Positions 25,525-34,822 of a stretch of 35,216 nt of DNA are shown here, one piece after another; position 1 is the stretch's first letter, and each line of letters starts with the position of its first letter. Under the pieces are notes generated by a model, which searched no databases, was not told the origin of the DNA, and was given only the letters and a program-made list of their open reading frames with translations. A program made the position numbers and the translations under genes. The stretch comes from Photobacterium sp. GB-56 (lineage in GTDB: Bacteria > Pseudomonadota > Gammaproteobacteria > Enterobacterales > Vibrionaceae), in NCBI RefSeq assembly GCF_003026105.1, contig NZ_PYNW01000023.1, forward strand, positions 1 to 35,216, in the 5' to 3' direction.

Positions 25525-26892
25525 ATGCATAACCAAGCAGTAGCACCACCTAAAAACACCTTAAACACCTGGCTAATGTTCATTATCCCATCATTAATTG
25601 GTGTCTTTCTTTTTATGGCACCGATTAATTTTAATGGTGACATTACAATCCCTATCGCTGTTTTAGCGAAAACTATTCAAGCGCAGTTCGAACATTCACT
25701 GACATCGATTGTGACAGGCGTGATCAGCTTTACAGCTATCATGTCGATCATCACTAAAGTGTTTAAGCCAGGGTTTATTACACGCAATGGTTTTTTAAAT
25801 GGCTTACTAAACCCATCACCAATGTGGTTTGTGGTTCAACAGCTTGGTGCTATCTTTGCTGTTATGGCGTACTTTAATATTGGCCCTGTAATGTTTCGTA
25901 ACGACGCGACAGGCGGTCTTGTATTAAACGATTTACTACCTGTTCTATTCTCAGTATTTATTTTTGCCGGTTTGCTACTGCCGCTTCTACTCAATTTTGG
26001 TCTACTGGAATTTTTCGGCACTTTATTTACTCGTATCATGCGTCCGATTTTTGGTTTGCCTGGCCGTTCATCCGTTAACTGCATTGCATCTTGGTTAGGT
26101 GATGGCTCGGTAGGCGTATTATTGACCAGTAAGCAATACGAATCGGGAATGTACACCCAACGTGAAGCGGCCATTATTGGTACAACCTTTTCAGCGGTAT
26201 CTATTACCTTTAGCTTAGTCGTGATCGCGCAAGTTAACTTAGAGCACATGTTTGCACCGTTCTACTTAACGGTATGCCTTGCTGGTCTTGTCGCGGCAAT
26301 TATTGTGCCTCGTCTACCGCCACTATCACGTAAGAAAAACATCTACATTGATGGCACAACAGAGAGTCAACATGATGAAAATGTGCCACAAGGTCACAAC
26401 GTTTTCTCTTACGGTTTACACCAAGCACTAAAGAAAGCAGCTGAAGTTAAAAGTATTCCAGCAATTGCGTTAGATGGTGTGAAAAATGCCGTAGATATGG
26501 TGTTTGGCGTACTGCCTGTTGTAATGGCTATTGGTACTATTGCACTGGTGATAGCAGAGAACACACCACTGTTTGATTACCTTGGCATGCCATTTATTCC
26601 GTTCTTAGAATTGCTGCACATTCCTGAAGCGGAAGCAGCATCAAAGACGATTGTGGTAGGTTTTGCAGATATGTTCTTGCCATCTATTTTGGCGTCGACC
26701 ATTGAAAGCGATATGACCCGTTTCATCATCGCAGCAATGTCAGTGACACAACTTATCTACATGTCTGAAATTGGTGCACTGCTTATCGGTAGTAAAGTAC
26801 CTGTTAAAGCGTGGGAGCTATTTGTAATTTTCATCCTACGTACACTAGTAACTTTGCCTGTAATTGCAGGCATGGCACACCTACTGTTCTAA
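25525..26892 (+). CDS. YjiH-family membrane protein with nucleoside-recognition (Gate) domain
   Basis: 455 residues, polytopic inner-membrane protein with around ten hydrophobic segments and a polar loop near 272-300. Typical segments are LLNPSPMWFVVQQLGAIFAV, FGLPGRSSVNCIASWLGDGSVG and DGVKNAVDMVFGVLPVVMAIG; the Gate domain covers the two repeat regions around 150-240 and 320-450. Family members such as E. coli YjiH are predicted transporters of unknown substrate. The usual partner YjiG is not adjacent here. The start ATG at 25525 has only a weak AGG upstream. An ArgR-box-like site lies in the leader. Confidence 0.8.
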   Translation: MHNQAVAPPKNTLNTWLMFIIPSLIGVFLFMAPINFNGDITIPIAVLAKTIQAQFEHSLTSIVTGVISFTAIMSIITKVFKPGFITRNGFLNGLLNPSPMWFVVQQLGAIFAVMAYFNIGPVMFRNDATGGLVLNDLLPVLFSVFIFAGLLLPLLLNFGLLEFFGTLFTRIMRPIFGLPGRSSVNCIASWLGDGSVGVLLTSKQYESGMYTQREAAIIGTTFSAVSITFSLVVIAQVNLEHMFAPFYLTVCLAGLVAAIIVPRLPPLSRKKNIYIDGTTESQHDENVPQGHNVFSYGLHQALKKAAEVKSIPAIALDGVKNAVDMVFGVLPVVMAIGTIALVIAENTPLFDYLGMPFIPFLELLHIPEAEAASKTIVVGFADMFLPSILASTIESDMTRFIIAAMSVTQLIYMSEIGALLIGSKVPVKAWELFVIFILRTLVTLPVIAGMAHLLF

Positions 26893-26910
26893 AATTTGAG
26901 TTTCACTGAT

Positions 26911-26939
26911 AAAAAAGGCGACCATTGGTCGCCTTTTTT
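26911..26939 (+). terminator. Intrinsic terminator of the YjiH-type gene
   Basis: AAAAAAGGCGACC, loop ATT, GGTCGCCTTTTTT. Symmetric A/T arms; the stem core is the same as in the terminator at 28807. Confidence 0.92.
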
Positions 26940-27170
26940 ATTATCAAAATATTGATACAGCTAAGGCATTAGAATTAACACCAACTAGCAATTTCGTTAA
27001 TTCCATCGCATTTTATAAAATCCAATATTCATCATAAGAATAAGCACTTTTTTGCCATTGATTTTATTTTCCTCAATTGCAAACATGTCAACAAGCCAAA
27101 TCTAACCAACTGTTTTTAATGTTATTTACGGCTTATTAACCATGCATATTGTTTAAAGGGAATCGATATA

Positions 27171-28796
27171 ATGCAATTCAAACTATCTATTGTTGCAGCA
27201 TCACTTCTTGCGACGCTTACTCTTACAGGCTGTAACGACGATTCATCTTCAACGCCAACAGTACCAGATGTTGAAAATCCATCTCCTGAGACAGGCAACC
27301 CTGACACTGGTAAGCCAGATACAGGCAATCCAACACCAGTTACAACAGGTCAATTTATTGATGCTAAGGTACAGGGCTTAGATTACGTTATCGGTACGAA
27401 AGCAGCACAAACAGATGCAGAAGGTAACTACGAGTTAGGTGCAGAAAATGGCACTATTAGTTTCTATATCGGTGGCAAAGACGGTCTATTAATTGGTTCA
27501 GTTTCTGGTCGTGCAGTTACAACCCCATTTGAAGCAGCTGGTACCTACGAGCGCTCTATTAACCTTGCACGTTTACTACTAACCATTAACGAACACAATG
27601 ATGATTCAACCATTATCATCCCTTCACTGATCAAAGATAACCCAAGTACTGATATTCAAGCTGCACTAGCGAAAATTACCTTGGATGATGGTTACTTTGA
27701 AAAATCAGTTGAAACACTATTAACCCTGCTAGATTCAAAAGCGCTTGTAGCTGCTGCTGATGCTCAAAAGCACATGCAAGCATCTTTAAACCCAGAACAA
27801 TTACAACGTGGTTCTGATGAAGTATTAACACAATGGGCAAAAGGCTCTAACCAAATTATTATTCATCGTAGTGCCAACCTACGCGTTAAAAATAGCAGCG
27901 ATGAAACATTTAAAACGGTTATTCATCAAGACCAACAAAACGGTAAGTACGTTGGTGGCTTAAGCTTAATGAACTACAAGTTGACTGATGATCAATTTAT
28001 TATTCTTGCTGGTTCTAACGACTCAACCATCGAAAAAACAAGCACTTTACCAAGCTTTGTTTATGAGATGACTAATAAGGCGGAAGCTTATACTGAAAAT
28101 GAAATGATGCCTTGGTCTGAAATTGAAACAATGGGCTCTCCATACGCTTGTATGACTGCAAAAAACTGTAGTGAGCGCTTATTAACTCAAGCTAACCTTG
28201 AATACATTGAGCGTCAAGATGGCGACCATAAACAAAAAGAAGCACAGTCAGGTACATACGATCCAGTAACTCAGGTTTACACTCAAATTCGCAGCAAAGA
28301 ATACCTAGATGGTTATTACGCAGGACGAATCAGTGAATCCATCGAATTCTTCTATCCTGTAGCGGATGCAAAAACAGATCGCTTTGTTGACTTCACAGGA
28401 ACATGGACCGCTAAAGAAACGCGTCCTGATTGTCATGATGTAGCAACATCTAACTTAACGTTTGGTGAGAATACAATCACACTAACAGGCCAAGAGTTTA
28501 TAGGTAAATGCGATATTACTGATGGCATAAACGAAACGATCACATACGAAGACTTTGCAAAGATGGACTTCTGGTGGTTTGGTACCAACGATAAAGTATC
28601 TACAGCAACACTAGATCAGCTAAACACAACAGTACGTTGGAATGACAAAGATACTGGTGAGACAACCGATAACTTCAAGATCAACCGCTTTAGCTACATC
28701 CCAGCAGGTAAAGCATGGGATAAAGGCGTACTTGTTCGTGATACGTTAAGCGATAATGGTGCCAAAGTTGCTACTATTACGATGAAAAAATCGTAA
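27171..28796 (+). CDS. Predicted outer-membrane lipoprotein
   Basis: 541 residues. Signal peptide MQFKLSIVAASLLATL with lipobox LTGC places the lipidated Cys at 21; Asn at +2 does not signal inner-membrane retention, so outer membrane is expected. Residues 22-58 are a Ser/Pro/Thr-rich spacer with three TGNP/TGKP-type units. Then GQFIDAKVQGLDYVIG, TDAEGNYELG and a FYIGGKDGLLIGS stretch resemble the beta domain common in Vibrionaceae surface lipoproteins. The large C-terminal region (about 220-541) is strand-rich, with four Cys (two in ACMTAKNC, and in RPDCHD and GKCDI) that could form disulfides. Function unknown. AAGGGA lies nine bases upstream of the ATG. A lone gene with its own terminator. 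Confidence 0.85.
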   Translation: MQFKLSIVAASLLATLTLTGCNDDSSSTPTVPDVENPSPETGNPDTGKPDTGNPTPVTTGQFIDAKVQGLDYVIGTKAAQTDAEGNYELGAENGTISFYIGGKDGLLIGSVSGRAVTTPFEAAGTYERSINLARLLLTINEHNDDSTIIIPSLIKDNPSTDIQAALAKITLDDGYFEKSVETLLTLLDSKALVAAADAQKHMQASLNPEQLQRGSDEVLTQWAKGSNQIIIHRSANLRVKNSSDETFKTVIHQDQQNGKYVGGLSLMNYKLTDDQFIILAGSNDSTIEKTSTLPSFVYEMTNKAEAYTENEMMPWSEIETMGSPYACMTAKNCSERLLTQANLEYIERQDGDHKQKEAQSGTYDPVTQVYTQIRSKEYLDGYYAGRISESIEFFYPVADAKTDRFVDFTGTWTAKETRPDCHDVATSNLTFGENTITLTGQEFIGKCDITDGINETITYEDFAKMDFWWFGTNDKVSTATLDQLNTTVRWNDKDTGETTDNFKINRFSYIPAGKAWDKGVLVRDTLSDNGAKVATITMKKS

Positions 28797-28806
28797 CAGC
28801 ACCTAA

Positions 28807-28838
28807 TAAAAAAGGCGACCAATGGGTCGCCTTTTTAT
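28807..28838. terminator. Terminator between the lipoprotein gene and the ABC operon
   Basis: AAAAAGGCGACC, loop AAT-type, GGTCGCCTTTTT. T-rich on both strands, and placed between convergent genes, so it can serve both. Confidence 0.9.
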
Positions 28839-28856
28839 TATCTAAACATCAAGCTA

Positions 28857-29795
28857 TTAGCCTTTATAAATCTTCGGGTTAAACACGTCCCGTAACCAAT
28901 CACCTAACAAGTTGATTACCAGTACTAATACCACCAGCAAAATACCGGGGAAGACAGTGATCCACCACGCGCCAGAGAAGATATATTTAAAGCCGATACT
29001 GATCAGTGAACCCAATGATGGCTGATCTACCGGTAAACCTAAGCCTAAGAATGACAAGGCCGCTTCTGACATAATGGCGTTCGCCACCTGTACCGTTGAG
29101 ATCACTAAGATCGGTGATAAACAGTTTGGCAGAATATGACGGAACATAATACGTGGCGCTCTAAAGCCCATGACTTTTGCCGCTTCAACATACTCTTTCT
29201 TTTTCTCGGCTAATACCGAAGCTCGCACTGTACGTGCATACTGAGGCCATTCAGCAATACCAATGATCATCACCAGCATGATCACCGCATATTGCGCATA
29301 GGTTTCAGCACCTAATGCGGTACGAAAAATCGCAGAAACGATGATCGCCACCATCATGGTCGAGAATGACAACTGCACGTCGGCAATACGCATCAAGAAA
29401 CTATCAACACGGCCACCATAATAACCCGCAGTTAAGCCAATCACGATCCCCAGTGTCATTTGCAGTGCAACAGCAAGTAAACCAATCGTTAGTGATAAAC
29501 GCGCACCATAAAGCATGGTCGATAAAATATCACGGCCTTGATCGTCGGTACCAAGTAAGAAATTCTCATCACCATCTTCCATCCATGATGGCGGTAACTC
29601 TGAATCCATAATATCTATCGACGCTAAATCATACGGATTACTCGGCGCTATAAACGGTGCAAACAATGCCGTGGTGGCAAACGTTAGAAAGACAGCGAAG
29701 CACACCATCGCCACTTTGTCTTTCTTAAAATAATACAAAATATCGGAGTTTTTAAAACGCTCCCAACGGCTTGGTGCAGCTAGTGTATTACTCAT
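28857..29795 (-). CDS. Peptide-type ABC transporter permease (DppC/OppC family)
   Basis: 312 residues. N-terminal OppC-type segment, then six membrane helices; the EAA loop EAAKVMGFRAPRIMFRHILPN (about 206-226) binds the ATPase. Also typical are GTDDQGRDILSTMLYGARLSL and the AALSFLGLGLP segment. Starts 3 bases after the DppB-type stop, with GGAGAG as ribosome-binding site inside that gene, so translation is probably coupled. It is the last gene of the operon. Confidence 0.92.
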   Translation of the reverse strand: MSNTLAAPSRWERFKNSDILYYFKKDKVAMVCFAVFLTFATTALFAPFIAPSNPYDLASIDIMDSELPPSWMEDGDENFLLGTDDQGRDILSTMLYGARLSLTIGLLAVALQMTLGIVIGLTAGYYGGRVDSFLMRIADVQLSFSTMMVAIIVSAIFRTALGAETYAQYAVIMLVMIIGIAEWPQYARTVRASVLAEKKKEYVEAAKVMGFRAPRIMFRHILPNCLSPILVISTVQVANAIMSEAALSFLGLGLPVDQPSLGSLISIGFKYIFSGAWWITVFPGILLVVLVLVINLLGDWLRDVFNPKIYKG

Positions 29796-29798
29796 GAC

Positions 29799-30776
29799 TT
29801 ACTCTCCCTTGCCAGTCAGGTTTACAGTCGGGTTAACCAATCCATAGAGCAAATCGACGATGGTATTAGTTACAACAAAGATCAAGCCAACAAAAATCAC
29901 GTAAGCTGTGATAAGTGGGGTATCAACACGGTTAATGGCATCTAAAAACAGTAATCCTGTGCCTGGCCATTGGAATACACTTTCAGTCAAAATGGTGTAA
30001 GCAATCATGGTACCGATCTGCACCCCGCCAACCGTTAATACCGGCAGCATGGTGTTTTTTAAGGCGTGTTGGTAGTAGACCTTTTTCATCGGTAGCCCTT
30101 TCGCTTTCGCAAACTTAATGTATTCAGAGCTCAACACTTCTAACATTTCAGAGCGCACTAAACGAATAAACAACGGCAACATAATCGACGCTAAGGCAAC
30201 ACATGGCAGCACAAGGTGCTTTAAGCCATCAAGGGTAAAGAACCCCGACTCCCAACCTAAATAGTTGGCGGTTTCACCTCGACCAAACGAAGGTAACCAA
30301 CCTAGCTCAATAGAAAAGACGTACATCAACATAATGGCAGTTAAGAAAACGGGAATTGATATACCAATACTACTGAACGCCATAATGGCTTTGGTTAAGA
30401 AACTATTGGGATGAATCGCGGAGTACACGCCAAGCGGAATAGAGACCAAGACAATAATAATTGTGGCACCAAAAACTAACTCTAAGGTGGCAACTAACTT
30501 GTCTAAAATCACCTCTGTGGCAGGCTTTTTAAAGGTATAAGACGTGCCAAGATCGCCTTGTACCGCATTAGCTAAAAATCGGCTGTATTTGGTGATAAAC
30601 GGATCGTTAAGTCCTAAATCATCACGTAATTGTTGTCGTTCTGCTTCTGATACAGATTGCCCCACCAACTCTCGTAATGGGTCGCCAAGGTTATCTTGGA
30701 TGGCAAAGGCCACCAAACTGATCACAAACATCACTATCAGTGCCTGATACAGGCGCTTGACCAGAAACGTAAACAT
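29799..30776 (-). CDS. Peptide-type ABC transporter permease (DppB/OppB family)
   Basis: 325 residues from ATG at 30776 (MFTFLVKRLYQALIVMFVIS), which matches DppB N termini. The frame continues to a TTG at 30818, but that codon lies inside a stem-loop and adds a polar stretch not found in the family. Six helices; EAA-type loop EYIKFAKAKGLPMKKVYYQHALKN (about 219-242). Forms the membrane channel with the DppC-type partner. Confidence 0.92.
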   Translation of the reverse strand: MFTFLVKRLYQALIVMFVISLVAFAIQDNLGDPLRELVGQSVSEAERQQLRDDLGLNDPFITKYSRFLANAVQGDLGTSYTFKKPATEVILDKLVATLELVFGATIIIVLVSIPLGVYSAIHPNSFLTKAIMAFSSIGISIPVFLTAIMLMYVFSIELGWLPSFGRGETANYLGWESGFFTLDGLKHLVLPCVALASIMLPLFIRLVRSEMLEVLSSEYIKFAKAKGLPMKKVYYQHALKNTMLPVLTVGGVQIGTMIAYTILTESVFQWPGTGLLFLDAINRVDTPLITAYVIFVGLIFVVTNTIVDLLYGLVNPTVNLTGKGE

Positions 30777-30800
30777 TCCCTGCCCCTTCTCTTTCTTCCT

Positions 30801-30829
30801 GAAAAAGTGCCGGAGCAAGCTCCGGCACT
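30801..30829 (-). terminator. Stem-loop between binding protein and permease genes (partial terminator)
   Basis: Minus strand: AGTGCCGGAG, loop CTTG, CTCCGGCACT, followed by TTTT. It lies 22 bases past the binding-protein stop. Perfect 10-base GC-rich stem; likely attenuates transcription or protects the upstream mRNA 3' end, so that binding protein exceeds permease. Confidence 0.75.
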
Positions 30830-30851
30830 GTCGCTTTCGCTATAACATTAC

Positions 30852-32411
30852 TTACTTTTCATCGACCACAAGATCGCCAAAGTAAGGCTGTTCCATTGGG
30901 TTAACAATATCGGCCGCGTGTACATTTGAACGCGCGCCCCATGCAAGGCTCTGCCAATGCAGTGGGACAAACGCCGCTTCGTTGTACAACGTCGCTTCTA
31001 CCTTCTGTAGCATGACTTTACGTTTGGCTTGATCGGTTTCTACGTTCGCCGCTTCAATCAACTTATCGACTTCAGGGTTAGAGTAAAAACCACAGTTGTA
31101 CTGACCTTGACCTGTTTCTTCATTACGCGTCATGGTTAGGAACTCTGTCATGTTCGCTGAATCTTCAGTATCGGCATGCCAACCAATCATCATCATGTCT
31201 GCCGCACACTTATCAAACTCAGGCCAATATTGCGCTTTTGGCATGGTCTTGAGATCGACTTTCACGCCAATTTTAGACAGCATCGCCGCTACCGCTTGCG
31301 CTACTTTTGCATCGTTCACATAACGGTTATTCGGTGCCATCATGGTTAATGTAAAACCGTCGGCATAGCCCGCTTCTTTCATTAATTCTTTGGCTTTTTT
31401 CACATCATAACGCGGTACTAAATCAGCATTGTAACCTTGGTATCCCACTGGGCTCTGTTGACCTGCCGTAGTCGCAAAGCCTTTCATGATTTTCTTCACA
31501 ATGCCTTCGTTGTTAATCGCATGTACAATCGCTTGACGTACGCGCACATCTTTCAACGCTTCATTGCTGTTCTGGTTCATTTGGAACGTGATAATACGGG
31601 TACCCGGTAGTGTCACCAGATCAACATCTTTTGCTTCTTTCAAACGTTTATGATCATTAGGTGCAACGTGATCAATCATATCAACACCACCAGAAAGCAA
31701 CGCTGCAAGACGTGTTGCATCTTCTTTGATAGGCAATAGTGTTAGCTTATCTACATTACCTTTTGACGCTTTATCCCAGTAATTTGCATTACGGGTAAAT
31801 TCAACTTTTACCCCTTGCTCACGCTCTGTAACGATAAATGGACCGGTACCTGAAAGATTGGTAGAAGCAAATGAGTTACCGTGTTTCGCAATTTCCGCTT
31901 TATCTTTACCTTCAGCGGTTTTCCCTGTGTAGAACTTGCTGTCCATTGGGAAGATGTATGTCGCAGTTTGTAGTACCAGTGGATAGGTTCCTTTCGAGAT
32001 CAACTCAACCGTGTAGTCATCCACTTTCTTCATTTCAGAATACGGGGCAAAGATCTTTTTAAAGTCTGCCGAATCTTGCAGGCGATTAAATGTCCATACC
32101 ACATCGTCCGCCGTAAGTGGATTACCCGAATGGAATTTCACCCCTTGACGCAATTTGAAACGGAACGTGTGATCATCAACACGCTCCCAGCTTTCCGCTA
32201 GACGCGGCTCAAAATCCATATCTTGGGTAAAACGAACAAGAGGATCGAACACCATATGAGATAGCTGTAGCGTACCGCCTGATAACTGCTCATGCGGATC
32301 TAATGAAACAGGATCCGAAGCGTAACCCAGTTTGATTTCTGCAGCAGTAGCACTAAAACTTAACCCCGCGGCAATCAATGCTACGGCTAATTTGCTCTTG
32401 ATGGTTTTCAT
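30852..32411 (-). CDS. Periplasmic peptide-type substrate-binding protein (SBP family 5)
   Basis: 519 residues. Signal peptide MKTIKSKLAVALIAAGLSFS with cleavage after ATAA near residue 24, giving a soluble periplasmic protein. Family 5 wording: VSLDPHEQLSGGTLQL, ADDVVWTFNRLQ, SGTGPFIVTE and AINNEGIVKKIMKGFA. It captures oligo- or dipeptides, or another peptide-like ligand; specificity is not readable. Good AAGGAG ribosome-binding site held in the loop of a hairpin. Second gene of the operon, after the double ATPase. Confidence 0.93.
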   Translation of the reverse strand: MKTIKSKLAVALIAAGLSFSATAAEIKLGYASDPVSLDPHEQLSGGTLQLSHMVFDPLVRFTQDMDFEPRLAESWERVDDHTFRFKLRQGVKFHSGNPLTADDVVWTFNRLQDSADFKKIFAPYSEMKKVDDYTVELISKGTYPLVLQTATYIFPMDSKFYTGKTAEGKDKAEIAKHGNSFASTNLSGTGPFIVTEREQGVKVEFTRNANYWDKASKGNVDKLTLLPIKEDATRLAALLSGGVDMIDHVAPNDHKRLKEAKDVDLVTLPGTRIITFQMNQNSNEALKDVRVRQAIVHAINNEGIVKKIMKGFATTAGQQSPVGYQGYNADLVPRYDVKKAKELMKEAGYADGFTLTMMAPNNRYVNDAKVAQAVAAMLSKIGVKVDLKTMPKAQYWPEFDKCAADMMMIGWHADTEDSANMTEFLTMTRNEETGQGQYNCGFYSNPEVDKLIEAANVETDQAKRKVMLQKVEATLYNEAAFVPLHWQSLAWGARSNVHAADIVNPMEQPYFGDLVVDEK

Positions 32412-32444
32412 TGCATAACTCCTTTATGCACGGGACCTCTCCCG
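32412..32444 (-). promoter_or_regulatory. Two hairpins in front of the binding-protein gene, one presenting the Shine-Dalgarno sequence
   Basis: Minus strand: first hairpin CGGGA-GAGG-TCCCG (32431-32444), then TGCATAA-AGGAG-TTATGCA (32412-32430), whose loop is the AGGAG site and whose last base adjoins the ATG. Both stems are perfect. Confidence 0.55.
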
Positions 32445-32467
32445 CGAGTAATGTTTGTTGATGTGGA

Positions 32468-34186
32468 CTAAGCGCGCTTTAATCCATTTTGACTAATCCC
32501 TTTAAATTCTGGCATTAGTGAAATTAAATGTTGGCTGTATTCATGTTGAGGATCGGTAAAAAGCTGTTCAGTTTTCGCCACTTCCAGCAAAGTACCTTTT
32601 TGCATCACCCCAATGCGATCACACATTTGACGGATCACGGGTAAGTCATGGCTGATAAACAGCATGGTTAAATTCAATTCGTCTTGCAGATCTTTAAGTA
32701 AATTCAAAATTTGTGCTTGAACAGACACATCCAGAGCTGATGTTGGCTCATCACAGATCAACAATCGTGGACGTGTTGCGAGAGCACGAGCAATAGAAAT
32801 ACGTTGACGTTGACCGCCTGAAAACTCGTGAGGATATTTCACCCCAGAGGCACGTCCTAATCCAACATGATCCAATAAATCATGCACAATTTGACGGGTT
32901 TGTGCTTCGTTCTCGGTTAATTTATGAAAACGGATAGGCTCTGCAATAATATCGAAAATACGCATCCGTGGATTCATCGAGGTATAGGGGTTTTGGAAGA
33001 CCATCTGCATTTGACGACGGAAAGGACGACGGTCAGCTTCACTTTTCAGCGCCGTTAGATCCATTCCTTCAAATGTCACCCGACCTTCATTCGGCGGGTA
33101 TAAACCAGCAATTACACGAGCAATGGTTGATTTACCAGAGCCAGATTCACCCACTAAGCCAAAGGTTTCACCTTCAAAGACTTGGAAACTGACATCATTA
33201 TTGGCTTGAACATATTCCCGACGACTTTCAAAGAAAGAATCTTTGGTCACAAAGCGCAAACTCACGTTCTCTACATTCAACAATGGTCCTGAATAATCAC
33301 GTTGCTCTTGGCGCTGCCCTAACCAATGATTTTTAACATCTAATGGCGGCGTTTCTTCTGCCGCTTCGATATAATTCACCAATGGAAAACGCTGTAATTT
33401 AATATCTGAACGTGGAACAGCTGAAATTAGGCTTTGAGTATATGGATGTTCTGGACGGTGTAAAACTTGCTCTGTGGTGCCGAGCTCGACTAAGTCACCG
33501 CGATACATTACTGCAACGCGATCAGTCACATTCGAGACAACGCCCATATCGTGAGTAACCAACATACAGCCGACGTTTTTCTCAACACACAACGCACGGA
33601 TCAACGTCAAAATTTGATCTTGAATCGAAACATCTAACGCTGTTGTAGGCTCATCAGCAATGATTAAATCAGGCTCTCCTGCCAGCGCGATAGCAATCAC
33701 GACACGTTGGCGCATACCGCCTGAAAACTGGTGAGGGTATTGCTTAATGCGCAATTCCGGTTGCGGAATACCCACCTGCTCCATTAACGTTAATGCACGT
33801 TTGTACGCTTCCTGCTGAGTGACTTGTAAATTGGTTACTATAGTTTCAGTGAGTTGTTGTTCAACCGTAAATAGCGGGTTTAGCGATGTCATTGGGTCTT
33901 GAAAAATAAACCCTATCTTAGCGCCACGTACCTGACGCATTTGCTCTGGCGTCAGCCCTGAAATTTTTGTCCCATCAAGATACACATCACCCTTAGCGAT
34001 TTGTCCTGGTGGACTCAATAGATCAATCACCGCATTGCCGACGGTTGATTTACCCGCACCAGATTCACCCACTACGCCGACAATTTCACCGCGCTCAATA
34101 GAAAACGACAATGATTTCACCGCAGCATGCACCCCATGGCGGGATGGATATTCTATCCGAAGGTTTTTTACTTCTAATAAAGCCAT
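32468..34186 (-). CDS. Double ABC ATPase of peptide-type importer (DppD-DppF fusion)
   Basis: 572 residues from ATG at 34186 ([15 protein letters not shown]), chosen for GAGG at good spacing; the 41 upstream codons in frame resemble no family member. Two complete nucleotide-binding domains: NBD1 with Walker [10 protein letters not shown] (40-48), signature FSGGMRQ (154-160), Walker B LIIADEP (174-180); NBD2 with GESGSGKST (346-354), FSGGQRQ (455-461) and LLICDEP (475-481). Each is followed by the OppD/F-type C-terminal extension with HPYT or HEYS. One polypeptide therefore replaces the DppD and DppF pair, as in GsiA-like systems. First gene of the operon, upstream of the binding protein. Confidence 0.92.
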   Translation of the reverse strand: MALLEVKNLRIEYPSRHGVHAAVKSLSFSIERGEIVGVVGESGAGKSTVGNAVIDLLSPPGQIAKGDVYLDGTKISGLTPEQMRQVRGAKIGFIFQDPMTSLNPLFTVEQQLTETIVTNLQVTQQEAYKRALTLMEQVGIPQPELRIKQYPHQFSGGMRQRVVIAIALAGEPDLIIADEPTTALDVSIQDQILTLIRALCVEKNVGCMLVTHDMGVVSNVTDRVAVMYRGDLVELGTTEQVLHRPEHPYTQSLISAVPRSDIKLQRFPLVNYIEAAEETPPLDVKNHWLGQRQEQRDYSGPLLNVENVSLRFVTKDSFFESRREYVQANNDVSFQVFEGETFGLVGESGSGKSTIARVIAGLYPPNEGRVTFEGMDLTALKSEADRRPFRRQMQMVFQNPYTSMNPRMRIFDIIAEPIRFHKLTENEAQTRQIVHDLLDHVGLGRASGVKYPHEFSGGQRQRISIARALATRPRLLICDEPTSALDVSVQAQILNLLKDLQDELNLTMLFISHDLPVIRQMCDRIGVMQKGTLLEVAKTEQLFTDPQHEYSQHLISLMPEFKGISQNGLKRA

Positions 34187-34647
34187 GACCGACCTCAATT
34201 GCTTGGCAGATCCTGCCAATATAAAAACTTGAATCCTTTCCACACCAGAACATTCATCTATGGCATGTCGGCCTATCAATCTGTCAAATATTTTACACAA
34301 AAGCAACATTTCAAAGCAAAAAACTATAATAAATGTGAATTATCGAATAATTATTCACTTTTACTTATCGGCAAAACTATATCCACCTAAATATATTTTC
34401 AATGCAAAACACCCACAAAAACAGCGATATCATGCAAAATCATCAAAATAATCACTATTTCCTAAAAAAACAAAAGACAAGTTATGAATAATTTATCACT
34501 AACAACAACTACCACGATTTACATAATCACAACATCAACTGCTTTCATAAAAATACACAACAGTAACAACCAAAAATTTTAATTTACTAGATATATAAGT
34601 GGATAATTACAAATTTATTAAAATCTATCACCACATAAAATCAGATT
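34187..34647. other. AT-rich upstream region of the ABC operon
   Basis: About 460 bases of very AT-rich sequence that must carry the minus-strand promoter of the importer operon. I see no gene in it; short plus-strand frames here have no ribosome-binding site or recognisable content. Confidence 0.5.
34342..34359. promoter_or_regulatory. ArgR-box-like palindrome upstream of the ABC operon
   Basis: ATCGAATAATTATTCACT contains the perfect palindrome GAATAATTATTC and matches the ARG-box core TGAATAATTATTCA at 13 of 14 positions, about 160 bases before the ATPase start. Its 3-base-spaced neighbour is weak, and AT-rich DNA yields such matches by chance. Confidence 0.25.
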
Positions 34648-34784
34648 GGCGACGAAGAAAACCTACGATTACGATACAGCTCCTTCATTAGGAACGATAA
34701 AAAGCGAAGCTCTAACATCAGGGAATCCTCCACCTCTCTGGCCCCAATCAACAACACTGAGCGACTTTTACTTTTCTATAGGCG

Positions 34785-34812
34785 AAAAAAAACCGCATCT
34801 TTCGATACGGTT
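34785..34812 (-). terminator. Repeat-unit terminator 1
   Basis: Minus strand: AACCGTATC, GAAA tetraloop, GATGCGGTT, run of eight T. One G-U pair. Confidence 0.9.
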
Positions 34813-34822
34813 TTCTTAATGA

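Noticed and set aside
30777..30818. Longer DppB-type protein from TTG at 30818
   Set aside because: The codon lies in a stem-loop and the added residues are not family-like; ATG at 30776 matches the family N terminus.
34187..34309. Forty-one extra N-terminal residues on the double ATPase
   Set aside because: The ATG at 34186 has a good ribosome-binding site and gives the expected NBD start; the extension has no family counterpart.
34199..34451. Overlapping plus-strand ORFs upstream of the ABC operon
   Set aside because: They lack ribosome-binding sites, read through AT-rich promoter DNA, and the two frames overlap each other; no recognisable protein content.
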